DNA of 11,858 nucleotides, from the NCBI GenBank assembly GCA_947304065.1, contig CAMZAI010000077.1, positions 1 through 11,858 of the forward strand, read 5' to 3'. This document shows positions 1 through 6,626 of this stretch, in pieces; the stretch's first letter is position 1; each line of letters opens with the position of its first letter. Below the pieces are notes generated by a model. The model was given only the letters and a program-made list of their open reading frames with translations. It was not told where the DNA came from and made no database searches. The stretch comes from an uncultured Clostridia bacterium (GTDB lineage: Bacteria > Bacillota > Clostridia > Lachnospirales > Lachnospiraceae). Made by a program: the position numbers and the translations under genes.

Positions 1-33
1 CCTTCTTCGGTTCCCATAAATATTGTGCGAAAA

Positions 34-91
34 TATCAATCCTGCATTGATAGGAAACACCGGGGGTTTATGATAATATTATAGTAATATT
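34..91. promoter_or_regulatory. two perfect inverted repeats in AT-rich left-edge DNA
   Basis: Positions 34-40 (TATCAAT) and 46-52 (ATTGATA) form a perfect 7-bp inverted repeat around a 5-nt spacer. Positions 75-81 (AATATTA) and 85-91 (TAATATT) form another around 3 nt. On the minus strand CTGTCA (101-106), 17 nt, then TATAAT (78-83) could be a weak promoter pointing off the left edge, which would place the first inverted repeat in its leader. A minus-strand ATG lies at 15-17 but has no Shine-Dalgarno sequence, so I do not call a gene. Apart from these repeats I see nothing in 1-225. Confidence 0.25.
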
Positions 92-225
92 GGCACGGTT
101 TGACAGCGTGGTAAGGGTATGAACTGCCCGCTGAGATTGCTTTAAAGAAATAGGAGTCACAAGTTTTTTAGACAAAAGAATAAAACCAGAAGTAAATGAA
201 TAATTAGATAAGAGATATGAATTAA

Positions 226-324
226 TTATTTATCACCGTAGTGCGTTCGGCACTGGGCTATTTCAAGTGCTTCATCAACTATCCGGAAAATCAGGCGGTT
301 CTTTTCCTCATCAGTCCACCTCTT
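226..324 (-). pseudogene. C-terminal remnant of a YoeB/Txe-type toxin
   Basis: Translating the minus strand just past the antitoxin, in the frame that ends with TAA at 226-228, gives 32 residues that include NRLIFRI, ALEIAQC and end in CRTHYGDK. This matches the C-terminal third of YoeB/Txe mRNA interferases, which are usually about 85-90 residues. The arginine of the RL pair and the histidine of the terminal HY, which correspond to catalytic R65 and H83 of E. coli YoeB, are kept. The N-terminal two thirds, including the E46 equivalent, is absent. The frame is closed upstream by a stop at 325-327 and has no ATG, GTG or TTG start. It overlaps the end of the antitoxin gene (311-324), so an internal deletion probably joined the antitoxin's 3' end to the middle of the toxin. 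The first three residues (KRW) are probably antitoxin DNA read in another frame. The family alignment is from memory. Confidence 0.7.
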
Positions 325-562
325 TCAATTCGTGCTCTGTTCCATGCCCGGCATTAAGCTGTCCTATCGATCTGGCCAAAACCTTCTGATTCTCATAACT
401 GTAAAAAGGGTCTACCGATACATCGAACGGAATCCTCATCTCATTGCCCAATTTAACCAAATAAATATTGATCGCGGTAGTCATAGTCATACCAAGTGCT
501 TCGCAGGCTATTTCGGCTCTTTTTTTTACACCGTCGTCAATACGCATACTTAACTGTGCCAT
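311..562 (-). CDS. RelB/DinJ-family type II antitoxin
   Basis: This 83-residue protein has the short N-terminal strand of a ribbon-helix-helix DNA-binding fold (AQLSMRIDD), followed by a helix and the GMTMTTAINIYL segment typical of RelB/DinJ antitoxins. The C-terminal half (after about residue 45) is the part that normally wraps and inhibits the toxin, and it ends in HELKEVD. The start at 562 is chosen because AAGGAGG lies about 7 nt upstream of that ATG. A longer frame from 595 would translate the ribosome site itself as Gly-Gly-Lys-Ile. The family represses its own promoter, which fits the palindrome at 604-613. The cognate toxin immediately downstream is reduced to a C-terminal remnant, so this antitoxin is probably an orphan. 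It could retain regulatory activity or protect against a related toxin elsewhere in the genome. The family call is strong; the present function is uncertain. Confidence 0.85.
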   Translation of the reverse strand: MAQLSMRIDDGVKKRAEIACEALGMTMTTAINIYLVKLGNEMRIPFDVSVDPFYSYENQKVLARSIGQLNAGHGTEHELKEVD

Positions 563-599
563 GATTTTTCCTCCTTGTACTGCATTATCTGTCATTCTT

Positions 600-628
600 A
601 TTGTAACGCGTTATATATGCATTGTCAA
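600..628 (-). promoter_or_regulatory. sigma-A promoter of the antitoxin gene
   Basis: On the minus strand TTGACA (623-628) is followed by exactly 17 nt and then TACAAT (600-605). This is a perfect -35, optimal spacing and a -10 one base from consensus. Transcription would start near 593, leaving a leader of about 30 nt that contains AAGGAGG. It is an unusually strong promoter for a gene whose toxin partner is broken. Confidence 0.85.
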
Positions 629-637
629 TACATTGTA
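600..637. promoter_or_regulatory. candidate antitoxin operator
   Basis: A perfect 10-bp palindrome TAACGCGTTA (604-613) overlaps the -10 element and the spacer. In addition ATTGTA/C occurs in the same orientation at 600-605, 621-626 and 632-637, spaced 21 and 11 bp, so all three lie on about the same face of the helix. Autoregulation is known for RelB/DinJ proteins. That these particular bases are the binding sites is inference. Confidence 0.4.
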
Positions 638-645
638 AACATATG

Positions 646-753
646 ATCGAGTAGGCTGACTCCTACTCGATTCGACGGGTCATCTCGCGTACGAAGTCCG
701 CTCAATGACCGTTCACTCAGCCCTCGTCCAGCAAGCGAGCTTGCTGCCGAGGG
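646..753. other. cluster of three hairpins, no gene seen
   Basis: Three successive inverted repeats occupy this gap. The first is a perfect 10-bp stem, ATCGAGTAGG (646-655) with CCTACTCGAT (662-671), around a 6-nt loop. The second is GGTCAT (678-683) with ATGACC (705-710), enclosing a 3x3 internal loop and an inner GCG/CGC. The third is CCCTCG (721-726) with CGAGGG (748-753), enclosing CAGCAAGC (729-736) with GCTTGCTG (739-746). None is followed by a run of T on either strand, so they are not ordinary terminators. They could be a dispersed intergenic repeat or a structured RNA; I do not recognise a family. Confidence 0.6.
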
Positions 754-769
754 CATTCGCTTATCGCAC

Positions 770-802
770 AAAAAAAGTGCGGGCCCCTTGCGGCCCGCAC
801 TT
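770..802 (-). terminator. rho-independent terminator after rubrerythrin
   Basis: On the minus strand AAGTGCGGGCC pairs perfectly with GGCCCGCACTT (11 bp, loop of 6 nt: stem arms 775-785 and 792-802), and a run of seven or more T follows at 776-770. It begins 12 nt after the rubrerythrin stop codon and is a strong end to the flavoprotein-hypA-rubrerythrin unit. Confidence 0.93.
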
Positions 803-813
803 CTGAAATACAA

Positions 814-1359
814 TTACTTCTTGAAATACCTGTTGTACAGTCCTTCGAACGCCTTGCCGTGTCTCGCCTCGTCGCGCGCCATCTCATGAACGGTGTCGTG
901 GATAGCATCGAGATTCGCTGCCTTCGCGCGCTTCGCAAGATCTGTCTTGCCGGCGGTAGCGCCGTTCTCGGCCTCAATTCTCATCTCGAGGTTCTTCTTT
1001 GTCGAATCGGTAACAACCTCGCCGAGCAGCTCAGCGAACTTCGCAGCGTGCTCCGCCTCTTCGTAAGCGGCCTTCTCGTAGTAGAGACCTACCTCGGGAT
1101 AGCCCTCGCGGAAAGCAACTCTTGCCATTGCAAGATACATTCCGACCTCTGAGCACTCTCCGGTGAAGTTTGCTCTCAGATCGTCAATGATATCCTGGCT
1201 TACGCCCTGAGCAACGCCTACAACGTGCTCTGCAGCCCAAGTGCGCTCATCCTCCTGCTTCGTGAACTTCGAAGCGGGTGCATGACATACGGGACAGCTC
1301 TCGGGAGCCTCGTCACCCTCATGAACATAGCCGCAAACATTACATACATACTTTGCCAT
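814..1359 (-). CDS. rbr: reverse rubrerythrin (rubredoxin domain first)
   Basis: This 181-residue non-haem iron protein is predicted to reduce hydrogen peroxide in the cytoplasm. The N-terminal rubredoxin domain carries its iron on C6, C9, C22 and C25 (CNVC and CPVC). The ferritin-like domain follows, with diiron ligands visible as E68, the E101-x-x-H104 pair and a second E164-x-x-H167 pair (EARH). In classical rubrerythrin the rubredoxin domain is at the C-terminus. This order and length match the clostridial reverse rubrerythrins, which act as NAD(P)H-dependent peroxidases when a reductase and rubredoxin supply electrons. The start is supported by AGGAGG 7 nt upstream. The gene begins 24 nt after hypA with no promoter visible between them, so it is probably the last gene of the unit starting at 4519. 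Taking electrons from the flavoprotein encoded in the same unit is an attractive but unproven idea. Confidence 0.93.
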   Translation of the reverse strand: MAKYVCNVCGYVHEGDEAPESCPVCHAPASKFTKQEDERTWAAEHVVGVAQGVSQDIIDDLRANFTGECSEVGMYLAMARVAFREGYPEVGLYYEKAAYEEAEHAAKFAELLGEVVTDSTKKNLEMRIEAENGATAGKTDLAKRAKAANLDAIHDTVHEMARDEARHGKAFEGLYNRYFKK

Positions 1360-1383
1360 AACAAAACCTCCTGAAAATATATT

Positions 1384-1731
1384 TTATTCTGCCTCAATCT
1401 CCTTGATGCAGACTTCATTGCCTGTGAGAAGATAGGTGTGTTCGCTCCCGCAATGCGGGCAGGTCTTTCCGAATTCCACTGTCGGATACTGTTTGCCGCA
1501 ATCCTCGCAGTAAGTCATCGCGTCGATCTGCTCGACCACCAGCTTCGCGCCGTGTATCGGGCCTTCTTCCTTTGCGACCGACCAGTCCCAGCAGTCCGTC
1601 AGATATGACGGGATGACCGATGACACTTCGCCGACCTGCAGCGTAACCGAATTGACCTTCTCGACCTTATTCTCTTCGGCAACTTTTTTCACATCCTTGA
1701 CGATGTAAAAAACAACTCCCAATTCATGCAT
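1384..1731 (-). CDS. hypA: HypA-family nickel metallochaperone
   Basis: This 115-residue protein begins Met-His-Glu, the N-terminal nickel-binding motif of HypA/HybF, and has the family's structural zinc site as two pairs, C75-x-x-C78 and C91-x-x-C94. Its length is normal for the family. HypA hands nickel to NiFe-hydrogenase precursors and, in some bacteria, to urease. The start codon is separated from the stop of the upstream flavoprotein by one base, and the ribosome site (AAGGA) lies inside that gene's last codons, so translation is probably coupled. No hydrogenase or other hyp gene is visible in the window. It may serve a hydrogenase encoded elsewhere, or in this setting it may have a role tied to the flavoprotein. 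The family call is firm; the role here is open. Confidence 0.9.
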   Translation of the reverse strand: MHELGVVFYIVKDVKKVAEENKVEKVNSVTLQVGEVSSVIPSYLTDCWDWSVAKEEGPIHGAKLVVEQIDAMTYCEDCGKQYPTVEFGKTCPHCGSEHTYLLTGNEVCIKEIEAE

Positions 1732-1732
1732 C

Positions 1733-4519
1733 TTACTTGTCCTTCTTCTTGAAGAGGATCTTTGTTCCGCGCTTCAGGACGTAAGGAAGCAATGCCTTCG
1801 CCTTGTCCTCCGCCTTGTACATCGTACTGCACTCCGGTCTCTCGCGGTGCAGCTTTATCGCGTCGAACTCACACTTCGTGGTACAGATACCGCAGCCGAT
1901 ACACTTATTCTCATCAACAACCGACGCACCGCAGCCCAGACATCTCGAAGTCTCGATCTTCACCTGTTCCTCGGTGAGCGTTCCGTGATAATCTTTGAAG
2001 CCCTTCGCGTCGACGTCCTTCTGGGTGTATGCCACCTGACGGGACGAATTGTCATACGAAGGAACGGAGATATTCTTCTTGTCCAGCTCGATGAACTGTC
2101 TCCTGTTGCGGCCGATCGTCATATGGCCGTGCTGTACGAAACGGTGCAGTGATTCAGCGGCCTCATGGCCCTGTGCGATAGCGTCGATCGCGAACTTCGG
2201 TCCGGTAAATACATCGCCGCCGACGAAAATATCGGGCTCATCGGTCTGATAGGTGAGCTTGTCCGCAACCGGTCCGTTGCCTCTGCCGAAGGTAACCTTC
2301 GCGCCTGCGAGCAGGTCGCCCCAGACAATCGTCTGTCCGATCGCGAATACAATATTGTCGGCCTCGAGAGTCATCGTATCATTCTCATCGTAATGAGGTC
2401 TGAAGCGGTGCTCGTCGTCATAAACGCTCAGGCACTTCTTGAATACGATCGCCTTTGCCCTGCCGTTCTCGACAATGACTTCCTTCGGGCCCCATCCGCA
2501 GTTAACCTTAACTCCGTCGGCCTCGGCGTCTGCCACCTCTTCCTTGGTGGCGGGCATGATGTCGCGGGTCTCGAGACATACCATCTCAACCGAATCCGCG
2601 CCGCTCCTCGAGCTGACTCTCGCCGCGTCTATCGCAACATTTCCGCCGCCGACCACTACGGTGCGTCCGGTGACTTTGACCTTGCCTTCGTTTGCGACCT
2701 TCAGAAAATCTACTGCTGTAGTACAGTTCTCAGCGTCCTCGCCGGGAACTCCGGGAAGCCTTCCGCCGCTGCAGCCGATCGCGATATAGAACGCCTTGTA
2801 GCCGTCCTTTCTCAGCTGGTCGAGCGTGATATCCTTGCCGACCTCTACGCCGCACCTGATCTCAACGCCCATCTCCTTCATGATGTCGATCTCGGCGTCG
2901 ATGACGTCCTTCTCGAGCTTATACGAAGGAATTCCGTAACGGAGCATGCCGCCGGGCTTCTCGTTCTTCTCGAAAACGGTCGGATAATAACCCATCTGCG
3001 CAAGGTAGAATGCGCAGGACAGACCTGCGGGACCTCCGCCGATCACTGCTATCTTTTCCTTCCAGCGTCCGATATTCGAAGCAACTACGATCTCGGGAAC
3101 ATATCTGGTCTCTGCCTTCAGATCCCTCTCGGCGATGAACTTCTTTACCGCATCGATCGAAACCGCCTGATCGATAGTGCCTCTCGTACATGCGTCCTCG
3201 CAGCGTCTGTTGCAGATTCGTCCGCAGACCGCGGGGAACGGATTCTCTTTCTTTATCAGTGCCAGAGCCTCGGTGTACTTGCCCTGGGCTGCCTTCTTCA
3301 AATAACCCTGAACCGCGATATGCGCGGGACAGGCCGTCTTGCAGGGCGCCGTACCGGTATCGTAGCAGTTGATCCTGTTATTGTCCCTGTAATCCTCATC
3401 CCAATGCTCGGGTCCCCACTTCTGCTCGTCGGGGAGCTCGTGCTTAGGATACTCAACCTCGCTGCCGTCCTTGAGACAGAGCTTCTGGCCGAGCTTGACC
3501 GCGCCTGCGGGACAGTATTCCACGCACTGTCCGCATGCCACGCAGTTCTCCTTCTCGACTCTCGCGACATATGCGGAACGCGACATGTTCGGAGTATTGA
3601 AGAGCTGCGAAGTACGCAGGGCGTTGCATATCTTTACGTTACAGTTACAGATCGCGAAGATCTTGCCTTCGCCGTCAATGTTGGTGATCTGGTGAACAAA
3701 ACCGTTGTCCTCGGCGCGCTTCAGGATCGCCATCGCCTCATCGTAGGTAATGTCGTGTCCTCGGCCTGTCTCGCGGCAGTAATCAGCCATATCGCCGACG
3801 CCGATACACCAGTCGTTGAAATCGTCCGCACAGCCCTCGTCGAGCTTCTTGCGGCTTACACGGCAGGAGCAGATCGAGGCACCGATGTGCCCCTCGTAGC
3901 GCTTCAGCCAGTAAGAGATATGTTCAATGTCGATCGTACCGTTCTCCATGGAGATGGCCTTCTCGACGGGAATTACGTGCATACCGATACCTGCTCCTCC
4001 GGGAGGTACCAGATGTGTGACCTTCTCAAGAGGAAGGAAGGTCATGCGTTCAAAGAACATGGCCAGCTCGGGATGCTTGTCAAGGTTCTCGAGGTTCATG
4101 TTCGTATATTCCGCGGAACCCGGAACGAACAGCGGGATCCAGTATCGGCGGTCCTTCGGTTCGTATGTGGTGCCGGGGATCGGGCCGTCCTTTGTGTATT
4201 TATCGCCGTAGTCATATTCCAGGATACCGATCCTGGCCATCTTATCGAGAAGGGCCTGGAACTGCTCTCTTCCGCCCGCCGGAATATTGTTCATGCGGCA
4301 AAGCTCATCGAACGAATAGGGCTTGCGCACCTTCATGGTAAGCGCGACATCGGCGATCTCGTCGTCGATAACACAGGCAAGTCCCCAGTACTCGGGATCG
4401 TCCGTCGTTACCTTATGTCCGAGACGGTCCGTGATGCGCTGAGCCAGCTTTAATATCTTCTCGCTGTAGTTCTCCTCACCCTTGTGCTCGGGAACATATT
4501 TGGTACTCATTTCAGGCAT
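1733..4519 (-). CDS. multi-Fe-S GltD/NfnB-like FAD-NAD(P)H oxidoreductase
   Basis: This is a 928-residue modular redox protein. Roughly residues 1-310 hold a cysteine-bearing domain of unknown function with CSCR (about 216) and CNCNVKIC (about 300). A CxxCxxCxxxCP ferredoxin motif follows at about 326. From about 390 comes a glutamate-synthase-beta-like module: the cysteine-rich helical domain (CKTACP, then CGRICNRRCEDAC), an FAD Rossmann motif GGGPAG near 492, a NAD(P)H Rossmann motif GGGNVA near 622, and the conserved AIGQT and GGD segments. The C-terminus (about 858-890) adds CLGCG and CIGCGICTTKC. The fold resembles GltD and NfnB, which pass electrons between NAD(P)H and Fe-S clusters. 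No glutamate synthase large subunit is visible, so glutamate synthesis is unlikely to be its only meaning. The start at 4519 is preferred to the ATGs at 4525 and 4561 because GGAGG lies 9 nt upstream. It is the first gene of an apparent operon with hypA and rubrerythrin. The substrate is unknown. Confidence 0.85.
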   Translation of the reverse strand: MPEMSTKYVPEHKGEENYSEKILKLAQRITDRLGHKVTTDDPEYWGLACVIDDEIADVALTMKVRKPYSFDELCRMNNIPAGGREQFQALLDKMARIGILEYDYGDKYTKDGPIPGTTYEPKDRRYWIPLFVPGSAEYTNMNLENLDKHPELAMFFERMTFLPLEKVTHLVPPGGAGIGMHVIPVEKAISMENGTIDIEHISYWLKRYEGHIGASICSCRVSRKKLDEGCADDFNDWCIGVGDMADYCRETGRGHDITYDEAMAILKRAEDNGFVHQITNIDGEGKIFAICNCNVKICNALRTSQLFNTPNMSRSAYVARVEKENCVACGQCVEYCPAGAVKLGQKLCLKDGSEVEYPKHELPDEQKWGPEHWDEDYRDNNRINCYDTGTAPCKTACPAHIAVQGYLKKAAQGKYTEALALIKKENPFPAVCGRICNRRCEDACTRGTIDQAVSIDAVKKFIAERDLKAETRYVPEIVVASNIGRWKEKIAVIGGGPAGLSCAFYLAQMGYYPTVFEKNEKPGGMLRYGIPSYKLEKDVIDAEIDIMKEMGVEIRCGVEVGKDITLDQLRKDGYKAFYIAIGCSGGRLPGVPGEDAENCTTAVDFLKVANEGKVKVTGRTVVVGGGNVAIDAARVSSRSGADSVEMVCLETRDIMPATKEEVADAEADGVKVNCGWGPKEVIVENGRAKAIVFKKCLSVYDDEHRFRPHYDENDTMTLEADNIVFAIGQTIVWGDLLAGAKVTFGRGNGPVADKLTYQTDEPDIFVGGDVFTGPKFAIDAIAQGHEAAESLHRFVQHGHMTIGRNRRQFIELDKKNISVPSYDNSSRQVAYTQKDVDAKGFKDYHGTLTEEQVKIETSRCLGCGASVVDENKCIGCGICTTKCEFDAIKLHRERPECSTMYKAEDKAKALLPYVLKRGTKILFKKKDK

Positions 4520-4578
4520 GATCATTATCCTCCGTTTCAAAATATGTACACCAAATCCCACAGTAAACCATTTTAAGT

Positions 4579-4607
4579 ATTATAGCTCAAAATGTCGGAA
4601 TTTTCAA
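4579..4607 (-). promoter_or_regulatory. sigma-A promoter of the flavoprotein-hypA-rbr unit
   Basis: On the minus strand TTGAAA (4602-4607) is followed by 17 nt and a perfect TATAAT (4579-4584). Transcription would start near 4572, giving a leader of about 53 nt with GGAGG before the ATG at 4519. No convincing terminator separates this promoter from the TPM-domain gene upstream, so some read-through is possible. Confidence 0.85.
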
Positions 4608-4655
4608 GGATAAGCACTGATTTTACAGACAGTTTCCCGTAAAGGCGCATAACAT

Positions 4656-5621
4656 CTACCTCGAGTGTCCGCCGCCTCCGTGCGAGCCTCCGCCGCCGGA
4701 TGAGTGGTGTCCGCCTCCGCCGCCACCGCCGCCTCCGCTGCGGGAGGATTCCGAAGGAGGATTGTAGACCTTTCTTACATCGCTGCGCAGGAAAGTATCG
4801 GTCTTTACGGGGAAGGAAGGCTCCGCCACCAGATAGGTTTCCGAAGTGGTAGTGGTCTTTCCGACGCGTTCCGAGGTATTTGACGCGAAATAGCAGAGAG
4901 CCACGATCGCACCGACGATTATGGGGATTATCCCGAAAATGCTGACGGGATAGTGAACGTCGACTGCTTCATCGACGCTCAGATCCCAAATGATCCCGTC
5001 CACCCATCTCGTGCAGGCGCGGTAGTAGTCGGTATCTACATAATCGTAGAAATTATCGAGTCTGTAGCTGATCTGGTAGTCCGAGTAATAATCCTCGGCC
5101 TTTCCGGTCGTTCCCATCCAGGTGTATATCTTTCCGGTCTCGGGCTCGCGGAAGAGATTGTCGACCAGGATCACGCCGTCGCCGGTCGCCGTGGTCCCGT
5201 CCAGAACCTGCGGGCAGTCGTAACCGAATTTATTGTCTTCCCAGAATTTATCCGCATAGACCATTACATATTTGTCGGGCGTTACTTCTATATCGTATCC
5301 CGCCCTGTATTCGGGTTCATAATCCGCCAGCGACTCATTGAGCGTAACGATGACGATATCGGCGCAGGTCAGTCTCTCGGCGTTATGTATGTATTCCTCA
5401 AGAGAAGCCTCCTGCTCGGCCGTGAGCACATCCGCATTGTCGAAGACCCTCTTCGATCCGTACACGCGCTCGGTGTTCGGGCTTTCGTACATGTTGGACG
5501 GCTTGTTTACCTTCCGGATGTAAAGGAACAGAAATACGGCTGCCATTACCGCAACGATAATGAAACCAACCATGAAGTGCCTGAGGTACTGCTTAAGTCC
5601 CGCTTTGAAATCCGTTACCAT
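4656..5621 (-). CDS. TPM-domain membrane protein with Gly/His/Ser tail
   Basis: This 321-residue protein begins with a membrane-spanning helix (about residues 16-35). A TPM (TLP18.3/Psb32/MOLO-1) domain follows, recognisable from RVFDNADVLTAEQEASLEEYI and ADIVIVTLNES. A second hydrophobic helix (about 226-248) leads to a short soluble region and a low-complexity tail of about 30 residues made of Gly, His and Ser, ending HSR. The layout resembles YgcG-type membrane proteins, which often end in glycine-rich tails. The biochemical function is not established. The tail could bind metal through its four histidines, which is inference. The start at 5621 is chosen because GGAGG lies 7 nt upstream and it overlaps the stop of the zinc-ribbon gene by 7 nt (ATGGTAA), a classic coupled arrangement. 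A longer frame to 5783 only overlaps that gene. Confidence 0.8.
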   Translation of the reverse strand: MVTDFKAGLKQYLRHFMVGFIIVAVMAAVFLFLYIRKVNKPSNMYESPNTERVYGSKRVFDNADVLTAEQEASLEEYIHNAERLTCADIVIVTLNESLADYEPEYRAGYDIEVTPDKYVMVYADKFWEDNKFGYDCPQVLDGTTATGDGVILVDNLFREPETGKIYTWMGTTGKAEDYYSDYQISYRLDNFYDYVDTDYYRACTRWVDGIIWDLSVDEAVDVHYPVSIFGIIPIIVGAIVALCYFASNTSERVGKTTTTSETYLVAEPSFPVKTDTFLRSDVRKVYNPPSESSRSGGGGGGGGGHHSSGGGGSHGGGGHSR

Positions 5622-6604
5622 ACGATCACCTCCCAGAGCAGGCAGATCAGGATAAGGATCGAGTACACGATGCCTCCCATGGTCAATGCGTAAAGAAGTA
5701 CTTTTCTCTTGGAAATGGGCGCGCTTCCGATCACTTTGCCGGTCTGGCCGTTCACGAAGCAGGGGAACTCCCTGCCTGCCCATTTGTAGTTATATTTCCA
5801 TACGGGCAGAAGAGCGTAATCGATCTGTCCGTCGGCAAGATCGATCTTCTCGTGGGCCGTGCTGCTCGAGCTGTAACCCGCTATCGAGGCGTGGAGCAGC
5901 GCGTGCGCGCTGTTGTTTACGGCCATCTTCGCGCGGTCGGCGTATTTATCCGCGGTGTTGTTGTAGATCTCGCCGAAGAAACCCGAGAGATATCTCGGAT
6001 CAAAGTTCGCGAACTCGCCGTAATCATAGGGCGCCATCATGTCCATCGTGTTGTCCGGCATTTCCTCGGACGCATCCGCGGGAACATTGTCATAAGCGAC
6101 TTCCATCACTCTCTGCACATCGTAATAGGATGTCTCGGTGCAGTCGTAATTGCCCTCGCGCCATCTTTTGACCGTGGTCGCGGTGCCCGAGAATTCGCCT
6201 CTTACACTGTAGTCATAGAGGAAAAACGGCACATAACGCCCCTCCATATCGGTCAGCGTCTTATCGCTGAGGAACGATACGGGCGTAAATACTCTCTTCT
6301 TGAATTCTTTTTCCATTGCCTCGACAGCCTGTTTCTTTCCGAGCTTGAACGGAATGATCTCGTCGGGCTTGAATTCATTTTGTACTCTCTCGTCAAAAAT
6401 AAGATAATTGCCGCAATACGGGCATTTGGTAGCACTGACGAACTGTCCCACACTGATCTCGCCGCCGCAGGAAGCGCAGACCGTAAGGGAAGTGTCGCCC
6501 TCCTGCAGGTCGCAGTCGACGCCGTCGCAGAAGGAACAGTACATCTGTTGTCTTTCGGGCGAGAACACCATGTACCCGCCGCAGTTTTTGCATTTAAAAG
6601 TCAT
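5615..6604 (-). CDS. double zinc-ribbon membrane protein
   Basis: This 329-residue protein starts with two consecutive zinc ribbons: C5, C8, C23, C26 and then C43, C46, C61, C64. A soluble region of about 220 residues follows, with many aromatic residues (VPFFLYDYSVRGEFSG; LLPVWKYNYKW). The C-terminus has one hydrophobic helix (about 302-325), and the protein ends VIVW at the membrane. Similar proteins are usually annotated only as zinc-ribbon-containing, and I cannot assign a reaction. The stop codon overlaps the start of the TPM-domain gene, so the two products probably work together at the membrane. The start at 6604 is supported by GGAGGG about 10 nt upstream. An ATG at 6628 is possible but would overlap a TATAAT element (6627-6632) that is the likely -10 of this pair. 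Confidence 0.75.
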   Translation of the reverse strand: MTFKCKNCGGYMVFSPERQQMYCSFCDGVDCDLQEGDTSLTVCASCGGEISVGQFVSATKCPYCGNYLIFDERVQNEFKPDEIIPFKLGKKQAVEAMEKEFKKRVFTPVSFLSDKTLTDMEGRYVPFFLYDYSVRGEFSGTATTVKRWREGNYDCTETSYYDVQRVMEVAYDNVPADASEEMPDNTMDMMAPYDYGEFANFDPRYLSGFFGEIYNNTADKYADRAKMAVNNSAHALLHASIAGYSSSSTAHEKIDLADGQIDYALLPVWKYNYKWAGREFPCFVNGQTGKVIGSAPISKRKVLLYALTMGGIVYSILILICLLWEVIVW

Positions 6605-6626
6605 AGGACAATACCCTCCGTGTAAC

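Noticed and set aside
15..17. A minus-strand ATG at the left edge as a new gene start
   Set aside because: Only five codons are visible and there is no Shine-Dalgarno sequence in front of it.
152..198. AGGAG on the plus strand near 152 as a ribosome site for a small gene
   Set aside because: No start codon follows at a suitable distance, and the frame closes within about 12 codons.
625..813. A 62-codon minus-strand open frame between rubrerythrin and the antitoxin
   Set aside because: It runs through the terminator and three hairpins, has no ribosome site and an arginine/serine-rich translation without family features.
2165..4453. A 762-codon open frame on the plus strand opposite the flavoprotein gene
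   Set aside because: It is the mirror of a strongly supported Fe-S/FAD protein. Its translation shows no recognisable domain, and its openness follows from the GC-rich codon use of the real gene.
4525..4561. Upstream ATGs at 4525 and 4561 as the flavoprotein start
   Set aside because: The frame from 4561 would translate the GGAGG site itself, and the ATG at 4525 is only 3 nt from that site. The ATG at 4519 has proper spacing.
4662..4745. GGC/GGT-rich repeat at the end of the TPM gene considered as a separate DNA repeat
   Set aside because: It simply encodes the Gly/His/Ser tail; the reading frame and stop codon are intact.
4953..6625. Open frames of 246 and 257 codons on the plus strand (4953-5693 and 5852-6625)
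   Set aside because: They are antisense to the TPM and zinc-ribbon genes, lack ribosome sites and family motifs, and read as shadows.
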